From: JBGOTP01 sp041476545
GTDB lineage: Bacteria; Acidobacteriota; Vicinamibacteria; Vicinamibacterales; CAVVIG01
NCBI GenBank assembly: GCA_041476545.1
Contig: JBGOTP010000212.1
Span: forward strand, 1 to 9,059
Length of the DNA stretch: 9,059 nucleotides
Direction: 5' to 3'
Shown: piece by piece, positions 1 to 5,366 of the stretch
How the letters are laid out: the number at the start of each line of letters is the position of its first letter
Position numbering within the stretch: the stretch's first letter is position 1
The notes under the pieces: generated by a model
The model's database searches: none
What the model was told of the DNA's origin: nothing
The model's input: only the letters and a program-made list of their open reading frames with translations
Made by a program: the position numbers and the translations under genes

Positions 1-511
1 CGCTGGTCCGCACCGCCGCGCCTATCGGCACGGGAAGGTCGCCGGGGAAGTCACGCTCGGCGGCCGGCGCATCCTCCTACCCCGGCTGCGTGCGCGGAGC
101 ATCGACGGGGCGGAGCTCGTGCCGCCGCGCTTCGCGTACGCCGCCGGCCGCGACCCGCTCGATGCGCGCACGCTGGAAGCGATCGCGGTCGGTGTCTCCA
201 CGCGGGAGTATGGCCGGTGCTCGACCCGCTACCCGCGGGGCAGACGGAGCGCGACGTGGCGAAGAACAGCGTGTCGCGTCGCTTCGTCGCGCTCACGCGC
301 GCGCGGCTGACGGCGTGGCTGGCGCAGCCGCTGGACGGACTCGATGTCCGCGTCGTCCTGATCGATGGCCTGCACTTCCGCGACCACGTGATCCTCTTGG
401 GCCTTGGGGATCGCGGCCGGGCACAAGCACGTGCTCGCGCTCCGCGAGGGCACTACGGTGACGCCGAGGCATTCTGCCCCAGACGTGTCGCATCCGGTAT
501 CGCTCTCGTAG
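1..511 (+). pseudogene. IS256/mutator-type transposase fragment, frameshifted and truncated
   Basis: Central part of an IS256-family DDE transposase, continuing past the left edge. Three collinear pieces read as one protein only if the frame changes twice. Frame 2 (from base 2 to about 214) gives VTLGGRRI, DPLDARTLEAIAVGVSTREY. Frame 1 (about 214-405) gives VLDPLPAG, SVSRRFVALTRARL and VLIDGLHFRDHVILL. Frame 2 again (about 405-460) gives AAGHKHVLALREGTT. The order and spacing fit the family, and the Asp of IDGLHF is where the first catalytic Asp is expected. The first shift fits a one-base loss near 212-217. The second fits one extra G in the run at 406-409. After about 460 the family resemblance stops, and a stop codon follows at 509-511. 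The rest of the catalytic core and the C-terminus are missing, so this is a dead element. No terminal inverted repeat or target duplication was seen. Family assignment is confident. Whether the shifts are decay or sequencing error is open. Confidence 0.85.
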
Positions 512-795
512 ACGCGCGAAGCGACAGGCGTTCTCCGCCGTGTGCTGAAGGCGTGTGCGACCCGCCGCGTACCTTCGACTTCGGACTGTTCCTGCCGTAG
601 CTCCCCACTCTTTCAGGGAACGGTCGCCTTGTTCACAGTGCCGCCTCTCCAACTATCCATCCCGTGGCAACTCACGGCGTCGCACGCACAGATTTCCTCG
701 CGATACCCAGATCTCCCACTTTGTTCACGCTGGCATGGCGGTTGCGATGACCGTCGGTGCCGGTGGTCTGCAACTGTTAACCCACCGAGCAACTT
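512..795. other. Intergenic stretch, no convincing gene
   Basis: Bases between the transposase remnant and the beta-helix gene. The frame of the downstream gene stays open upstream to about 542, but the translation there is arginine-, serine- and proline-rich, resembles no protein, and precedes a clear ribosome binding site and signal peptide. I treat it as non-coding. It must hold the promoter of the 806 gene. The only internal pattern I see is the octamer TTGTTCAC at 629-636 and again at 721-728, 92 bases apart in the same orientation. These could be paired regulator sites or chance. No convincing -35/-10 pair, terminator or RNA gene was recognised. Confidence 0.5.
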
Positions 796-800
796 GGAGG
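796..800 (+). promoter_or_regulatory. Ribosome binding site deciding the 806 start
   Basis: GGAGG lies five bases before the ATG at 806. It supports this start over the longer open frame reaching back to about 542, and the signal peptide begins immediately at this ATG. Confidence 0.8.
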
Positions 801-805
801 GAGCC

Positions 806-2653
806 ATGAAGGCCTCGATTCGATTGGTTGCACTGCTCGTCATTCTCACCGCCGCTTTCGCCCACGCCCAGGGTGTCGGGGACCATCTGAAATGCGAGAA
901 GATCAGGGACCCTCTCAAGGTAAACGTCCAGGCCGACCTGGTCGAACAGTTCCACCCGGAACTGTCGGCGGCGGGATGCTCGATTTCCCACCCGAAACTC
1001 TTCTGCTCGCCGGCGAACAAAACGAACGTCAACCCGCCGCCACCGAACCCTCAGATCGTCGGGCAGCAACTCACGAATGACTACGTTTGCTACAAAGCTC
1101 GCTGCCCCGTGCACCGGACGACGCGGGAGGTAAGCGACCAGTTTGGTACCCGAGACCAGCAGCAGGTGAGTACCTCGTTGGTCTGTGTTCCGGCGGGCTG
1201 CGTGCCGACCACCTGCGCGGCGCAAGGAGCGAACTGCGGGAGCGTCGCCGATGGCTGCGGTGGAACATTGAGCTGTGGCGACTGCATCCAACCCGACACC
1301 TGCGGCGGAGGCGGTTTGCCGAACGTGTGCGGTACGCCGACGTCCGACCCGTGCGGCACGACGCCGCCGCCTCCGGCGGAGCCGCTCGGCTCCACGTGTC
1401 GTTTGGCGTTCCCGCCTGCGGCCTCCATCGGCTGTCCGATCAGTGAGCCCGGTACACCGTACTTTGTGAACGCAACCACCGGAAGCGATGCCAATGATGG
1501 GAGGCGCCCGGACCGCGCATGGGCGACCCTTTGCCGGGCAGTCCAGGCTGCGCCGAGTGGCAGCACCCTCCGCGTGGCCGGAGGCGTTTACACCACCGCG
1601 GCGCTCACCATCAATCGCCCGCTCACCGTGAAGGGTGGGTACGACGCGACCTTCACGGATTGGGATCCCGACCGCCATCCGACCGTCTTCACGGGAGCGC
1701 TCACCCTCGAGCATGACGAAGCGGTGTTTGGCGGGTTCCGGATGATCTCACGGCCTGTGGGCCAGCTCGGCGGTTCACACTGGGCCGACTGGCACCACAT
1801 CGAGGCCGGGACGCTCATCCGCAACTATGTGGAAGTCGTCTATCAGGCGAGTGTCGATCAGTATTGGCTGTACGCGATCCTCGCGAGCGCGCCGGCCGGC
1901 AGAACCTCGCGGATCGCGTGCAACGATATCTACATCCGTGGTCGCGAGGGAGATGGCGGATTCCTGCTCGTCGACGGCATCGAGTACGGCAACCTCGCCG
2001 GCCACCTGGGCACGGCGGAAGTATCCGCCAACCGAATATGCCTCGACGGCCCCTACAGTGGCTGGGCCGACACGGTGATCCGCGGTTACGGTACCTGTGG
2101 AAGCACGCCCGCCTCGATCACCGTCACGAACAATATCCTCGAGAGCGCGGTGACTGGGGCCATCGGTTCCGCCGCCGAGTTCTACGGGTGCAACCGAGCC
2201 GATCTCGGCCTGGTGTTCAGCAACAACACCATCCTGAGCGCCTCGGACGGCCTCACGGGCTACCAAGGGGACGGGACGACCGGGGTCGTGCGATGGACGC
2301 TCGCCAACAACATTCTGTTCAGCACGACCAACAGCGGCACCGCGATCAACGTCGGAAGCGGCAAGGTGGAGATCTCGTCGAGCATAGGAAACCTCGTCTT
2401 CGGCTTCACGGACAATGGCATGCATCCCGCGCCGCTCTTCACCATGGGCGACGATACGCGCGGCGGCTTCTCGGTATCGCAGATCTTCATGGATGGCGCG
2501 CACGGCGACTTCCGCCTGCTGGCCGCCGGTCCAGGCGTTGGAACGGGTGTCAACGTTTACGGACAGGCGGCGTACGGATCGGTGATGGTCGACCTGGCGC
2601 AGAACCCGCGTCCGATCAGCGGGCCGTGGGATCGAGGCGCGCTCGAGGAATAG
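806..2653 (+). CDS. Secreted cysteine-rich parallel beta-helix protein
   Basis: Complete 615-residue exported protein. Residues 1-21 are a Sec signal peptide: MKAS, a hydrophobic core, and likely cleavage after AHA. Residues 24-130 form a cysteine-containing module (HLKCEKIRD, CSISHPKLFC, VCYKARCP, DQFGTRD) that I recall from secreted proteins of Binatia-like genomes. Residues 131-176 carry about eleven cysteines around GANCGSVADGCGGTL and CGGGG, a small disulfide-rich module common in deltaproteobacterial surface proteins. A Pro-rich linker follows (184-192). From about 219 (YFVNATTGSDANDGR) to the end it resembles DUF1565/right-handed beta-helix proteins: GGVYTTAALTI, repeated NNILES, NNTILS, NNILFS turns, and the closing pattern NPRPISGPWDRGALE. 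No polysaccharide lyase or other catalytic residues can be assigned, so adhesion or carbohydrate binding is inference. It probably shares a transcript with the ORF at 2710. Fold and export are confident; ligand is unknown. Confidence 0.9.
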   Translation: MKASIRLVALLVILTAAFAHAQGVGDHLKCEKIRDPLKVNVQADLVEQFHPELSAAGCSISHPKLFCSPANKTNVNPPPPNPQIVGQQLTNDYVCYKARCPVHRTTREVSDQFGTRDQQQVSTSLVCVPAGCVPTTCAAQGANCGSVADGCGGTLSCGDCIQPDTCGGGGLPNVCGTPTSDPCGTTPPPPAEPLGSTCRLAFPPAASIGCPISEPGTPYFVNATTGSDANDGRRPDRAWATLCRAVQAAPSGSTLRVAGGVYTTAALTINRPLTVKGGYDATFTDWDPDRHPTVFTGALTLEHDEAVFGGFRMISRPVGQLGGSHWADWHHIEAGTLIRNYVEVVYQASVDQYWLYAILASAPAGRTSRIACNDIYIRGREGDGGFLLVDGIEYGNLAGHLGTAEVSANRICLDGPYSGWADTVIRGYGTCGSTPASITVTNNILESAVTGAIGSAAEFYGCNRADLGLVFSNNTILSASDGLTGYQGDGTTGVVRWTLANNILFSTTNSGTAINVGSGKVEISSSIGNLVFGFTDNGMHPAPLFTMGDDTRGGFSVSQIFMDGAHGDFRLLAAGPGVGTGVNVYGQAAYGSVMVDLAQNPRPISGPWDRGALEE

Positions 2654-2670
2654 CCGCGCTCGCAACAGTC

Positions 2671-2687
2671 GGTGGGACGTCCCCACC
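2671..2687 (+). repeat. Short hairpin between 806 gene and 2710 ORF
   Basis: GGTGGG and CCCACC form a perfect six-base stem around the loop ACGTC. No T-run follows on the + strand, so it is not a typical intrinsic terminator. It may stabilise the 3' end of the upstream message or be incidental in GC-rich DNA. Confidence 0.35.
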
Positions 2688-2709
2688 CGCAGGCCCACGG
2701 AGGATAACG

Positions 2710-3030
2710 ATGCGGTTCAAGACGACAGTGGTGGGAACGCCCCTCGCGGGGGTGTGTATGCTGCTCGCAGGGCTGTGGGCCGCGCCGGCGCGAGCGGGAC
2801 ATCCCCGACCGCGAGCACTCGAGGGTTACGACGACTGGATTCTCGTCATGTCAGTCAGTGACGACGGTCGGCTGATCGTGACCGGCCCCGGTGGGGACTC
2901 CACGGTAATCAAGTTCGACGTGACCACGGGGCGCCGCCTCGGGGAGATTCACCCCTCGCGGGTGCGTCGCAGCTCCGCGACCAGCTGCTGGTTCTCCCGT
3001 GAGAGCCGGGCGTTCTCTTGCACGAGATAG
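2710..3030 (+). CDS. Truncated secreted beta-propeller-like protein (106 aa ORF)
   Basis: The start is supported by GGAGGA at 2699-2704, just upstream. Residues 1-30 are a signal peptide (basic MRFK, hydrophobic core ending AAPARA). Residues about 38-78 read DWILVMSVSDDGRLIVTG and then STVIKFDVTTGRRLGEI, the pattern of one blade of a WD40/quinoprotein-like propeller, where a full protein would need several blades. After GEIHP (about base 2952) the reading enters the antisense of the response regulator gene, and the remaining 25 or so residues (PSRVRRSSATS...) look like shadow translation. The last 82 bases overlap the convergent regulator. I infer a 3'-truncated gene left by a rearrangement near 2950. 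If expressed it would be a short exported peptide. It lies 56 bases after the beta-helix gene and may be co-transcribed. A naturally short protein cannot be excluded. Confidence 0.6.
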   Translation: MRFKTTVVGTPLAGVCMLLAGLWAAPARAGHPRPRALEGYDDWILVMSVSDDGRLIVTGPGGDSTVIKFDVTTGRRLGEIHPSRVRRSSATSCWFSRESRAFSCTR

Positions 3031-3413
3031 GATTTTTCAATTGCGATGCACAGGGCAATACGCAGCTCGCGGCTGTCCCACGGCTTAAAGATGTAGCGGT
3101 GGATGTCTCCCCGGTTGACTGCGTCCACGAGCGCCTCGACCTCCGTGTAGCCGGTCAAGATTATTGGCACGAGTGCGGGACGGACTTCGCGTGCGCGCGC
3201 GATGACCTCGAGACCGGACATTCCTGGCATCCGCTGATCGGTAACCAGCACGGCAACGGGCTCCCCGGACACGACTGCCAGTGCCTCCTCTCCGCTGGTC
3301 GCGCCGAGGACCGTGAAGTCCCTCTCATAATTCAATCTCAGCGTTTCGACGAGGTCCGACTCGTCGTCGACGAAAAGGACTGGATACTCCCTGTAATCGA
3401 TCGCGTAACGCAT
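2949..3413 (-). CDS. Receiver-only response regulator (HupR/RpfG-type REC)
   Basis: 154 residues forming one CheY-like receiver domain with all key residues: acidic pocket D16-D17-E18 (FVDDE), phospho-acceptor D59 in VTDQRMPGMSG, switch T87 in ILTGYTE, and K110 in FKPW. The wording TDQRMPGMSG, LTGYT, AVNRGDIHRYIFKPW is typical of receivers of the HupR/RpfG group. Residues about 124-152 are a charged, probably coiled-coil tail (ENARLSRENQQLVAELRR) and there is no output domain. In relatives I recall, this helix leads into a kinase, AAA or other output module. The stop sits at the suspected rearrangement junction near 2950, so the protein may have lost its C-terminal half. The ATG at 3411-3413 has only a weak purine-rich stretch upstream. 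It lies 112 bases after the histidine kinase on the same strand and is its likely partner, either as a phosphate sink or through protein contacts. Its DNA targets, if any, are unknown. Confidence 0.9.
   Translation of the reverse strand: MRYAIDYREYPVLFVDDESDLVETLRLNYERDFTVLGATSGEEALAVVSGEPVAVLVTDQRMPGMSGLEVIARAREVRPALVPIILTGYTEVEALVDAVNRGDIHRYIFKPWDSRELRIALCIAIEKSYLVQENARLSRENQQLVAELRRTREG
2953..2960. repeat. Left copy of 8-base direct repeat CCCTCGCG
   Basis: CCCTCGCG is found here and at 5356-5363 in the same orientation. This copy overlaps the last codons of the regulator and the point where the propeller-like ORF loses family resemblance. It may mark one end of an inserted or rearranged block. 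An 8-base match in GC-rich DNA can also be chance. Confidence 0.45.
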
Positions 3414-3449
3414 TGGTGCCGCCGCCCTTCCGATTCAAGCCCGCCACGT

Positions 3450-3480
3450 ACTGTACCGCGGTACGGAGAGCAGGTGTCAA
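3450..3480 (-). promoter_or_regulatory. Candidate promoter with palindromic operator upstream of the regulator
   Basis: On the - strand a consensus -35 box TTGACA (3480-3475) is followed after 19 bases by TACAGT (3455-3450), a plausible -10 box. The spacing is two bases longer than ideal. The perfect 12-base palindrome GTACCGCGGTAC (3453-3464) overlaps the -10 box and spacer, where an operator would block polymerase. It lies in the 112-base gap between kinase and regulator, so the regulator may have its own promoter. Inferred by eye only. Confidence 0.4.
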
Positions 3481-3525
3481 GCGCGCTCCGGCGTGTGTCG
3501 CTGCGCTGTGGAGGCGACGGAGAGT

Positions 3526-4992
3526 TCACGTTCGTCCCTCCAGTTTGGCCGCCTCGGGCGGGAGGCTCGCCGGGCGCATGCGATGCCCGTGCAGAGGCAG
3601 CACGATCGTAAACACCGTCCCCTGTCCTAGATGGGTCGAGACGAAAATACTTCCGCCATGGTCATTGACGATACTCTGACTGATCGCCAAGCCGAGCCCC
3701 GTACCCTTGCCCACAGGCTTCGTCGTGAAAAACGGATCGAAGATCCGCGGAAGATGATCGGCTGCAATGCCACCTCCGTCGTCGCGAATCGTGACGGTGA
3801 CATTCGCTCCGTCACAGCGGGTCATGATCCAAATATTTCCGCGATTGCTGATCGCATCACACGCATTCGCAAGGATATTCATGAATACCTGGTTGATCCG
3901 TCCGGGCGCGGCTTCTATGGGGGGCATGGCGCCGTAGTCACGGTGAATTGTCAGGCGGCCTGTCCAGTGCGGCCGAAGCAGGCGGAGACTGACCTCGATC
4001 CCGTCATGGATGTCGAGCGGCTGTGACTGCCGTTCCCCGATCCGCGAAAACGTGCGCAGATCGCCCACGATGGCTGCCGTACGCTCAGCACCGCGCGAGA
4101 TGATGTCCAAGATCTTGCTGATCCGGCTCACGACTGCGGCCAGTTCGACATCCTGGTGCCGCTCTGCCAGATCACGCAGCGTCGCGAGGCTTGATCGGAG
4201 CGGCTCCACGTTCCCCACGATGAAGCTCACCGGGTTATTGATCTCGTGGGCAACACCAGACACCAGGAGTCCGAGCGAGGCCCTCTTCTCGGTTTCAAGG
4301 AGCTGGGTCTCTGCCGTCCGCAACTCCTCGTACGCCCGCGACAACTCGACGTTGGCGGTCGTCAGCTCGGCGGTGCGCTCCGCGACCTTCTCCTGAAGGT
4401 GCGCCGCGAGCTTCCGCATCTGGTGTGCATAGCGGTTCGCGTAGAGAGCGAGGATGTTGAGGGTCAGGAACGCAATAGTCACAAACGCGACGTACTGCCC
4501 CTTATCGAGCGCACTCGCGACAGGGGGCGGGGGCAACCAGCCGACGCCCTCGACCCACGCCAGGACTGCGTAACACACAAAACAGAGGTTTGCGGTCACA
4601 AAGACCGATGCGTCGGAGCGCAGGGTCTCCGAATGAATGACCATGATCGCGTAACCGATGAAGAGAATCCCCATCGGGATGCCTCCCAGTAAATGGACGA
4701 GAGCGGTCATCCCGATCGCATGCAGTCCCTCGTAGGCCCAGAAGACCCATCGCCGTAGCGCCCACCCTCGAGCTGTCGCGACGAGGATCAGGTTGAAAAG
4801 GATCACTCCTAGGAAGAGCGGCACCACCGCGCCGAGGTCGAACGCGAACCATCCGCGTTTGGCGCTCACGTAGACGAAGCCGAGGTACGCCAGGAAGCCC
4901 GCCGCGGCAGTCAGGGTGGCTGCTCGAGCGACCCTCACGCGGTCCGCCGGCGCGAGCGTAATCGAAGGGGCTCGTTCAGTCTCCGCCATCAT
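3526..4992 (-). CDS. Membrane sensor histidine kinase
   Basis: 488-residue class I sensor kinase. Residues about 22-187 hold roughly six hydrophobic segments (for example AAGFLAYLGFVYV, GAVVPLFLGVILFN, GILFIGYAIMVI, FVTIAFLTLNILALY) with no sizeable periplasmic domain, so sensing is probably within the membrane or of internal signals. Residues 190-238 are a coiled-coil linker. The HisKA H-box is SGVAHEINNP, with H249 as the phospho-acceptor. The HATPase domain has an N-box around residues 367-380 (NQVFMNILANACDAI), G1 DDGGGI (404-409), F-box FDPFFTT (418-424) and G2 GKGTGLGLAIS (428-438). All catalytic motifs are intact. I chose the ATG at 4992 because TM1 follows and because it overlaps the stop of the upstream kinase remnant (ATGA), implying translational coupling; the next ATG at 4989 is the alternative. 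The frame is open further upstream to 5370, but that stretch reads a shifted shadow of the remnant. The likely partner is the receiver at 3413. Confidence 0.93.
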   Translation of the reverse strand: MMAETERAPSITLAPADRVRVARAATLTAAAGFLAYLGFVYVSAKRGWFAFDLGAVVPLFLGVILFNLILVATARGWALRRWVFWAYEGLHAIGMTALVHLLGGIPMGILFIGYAIMVIHSETLRSDASVFVTANLCFVCYAVLAWVEGVGWLPPPPVASALDKGQYVAFVTIAFLTLNILALYANRYAHQMRKLAAHLQEKVAERTAELTTANVELSRAYEELRTAETQLLETEKRASLGLLVSGVAHEINNPVSFIVGNVEPLRSSLATLRDLAERHQDVELAAVVSRISKILDIISRGAERTAAIVGDLRTFSRIGERQSQPLDIHDGIEVSLRLLRPHWTGRLTIHRDYGAMPPIEAAPGRINQVFMNILANACDAISNRGNIWIMTRCDGANVTVTIRDDGGGIAADHLPRIFDPFFTTKPVGKGTGLGLAISQSIVNDHGGSIFVSTHLGQGTVFTIVLPLHGHRMRPASLPPEAAKLEGRT

Positions 4993-5366
4993 GGCCGTCC
5001 GGGCGTCGAATGCTCCGCAGCATGATTCCGCGGGCAGCGACGTCCCGTCAAGCGACTGCGGCGCTCGGCGCGGCGAAGACCGTCCGTGGGAAGGACGATG
5101 CGAAACTCCGTCCCCTTCCCGGGCTCGGACGTGACGCAGATCGTGCCGCCGTGATGATTGACGATCCCCTGCGCGATTGCGAGTCCGAGCCCCGTGCCCT
5201 TGCCTGCTGACTTCGTCGTGAAGAATGGGTCGAAGACCCGGGTGATGTGTTCGGGAGCGATTCCCGTTCCGTCGTCGCGGACCGCCACGACAACGTGAGC
5301 ATCTTCGCGCGCCGTCCGGATCCAAAGGTTGCCGCGTCCCCGTAAGGCGTGCAGACCCTCGCGACG
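4989..5366 (-). pseudogene. 3' remnant of a second sensor histidine kinase
   Basis: Only the C-terminal ATP-binding half of a kinase remains, about 125 codons. Recognisable sequence starts around ALRGRGNLWIRT and continues through G1 DDGTGI, F-box FDPFFTT, G2 GKGTGLGLAI and IVNHHGG to IVLPTDG, then a basic tail to the TGA at 4991-4989. The H-box, N-box and sensor region are missing. It is a paralogue of the intact kinase downstream, which has NIWIMT, DDGGGI, FDPFFTT, GKGTGLGLAIS and IVNDHGG in the same places, but it is clearly diverged rather than a recent copy. Upstream its frame runs straight into the TGA stop (5369-5367) of the large surface protein, leaving no room for a start of its own; the first in-frame GTG (5288) is inside the domain. 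Its stop overlaps the start of the intact kinase as ATGA, so it once was the upstream gene of a kinase-kinase-regulator operon. I read it as truncated by rearrangement at about 5345-5366. Confidence 0.85.
5356..5363. repeat. Right copy of 8-base direct repeat CCCTCGCG
   Basis: Second copy of CCCTCGCG, three bases beyond the stop codon of the large surface protein gene and at the point where the kinase remnant begins. With the copy at 2953-2960 it brackets the whole two-component block. Confidence 0.45.

Noticed and set aside
542..805. Upstream extension of the beta-helix frame to 542
   Set aside because: It would bury the signal peptide inside the protein, has no family resemblance, and ignores the GGAGG ribosome binding site at 796-800.
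463..805. Possible tRNA, tmRNA or other RNA gene downstream of the transposase remnant
   Set aside because: I found no cloverleaf, tmRNA tag or extended pairing. The best stem (CCGTG/CACGG near 663-678) is only five bases.
725..2698. Long - strand open frames opposite the beta-helix gene (725-1714, 1775-2698)
   Set aside because: They are Arg-rich low-complexity translations without motifs, whereas the + strand frame has a ribosome binding site, a signal peptide and a recognisable fold.
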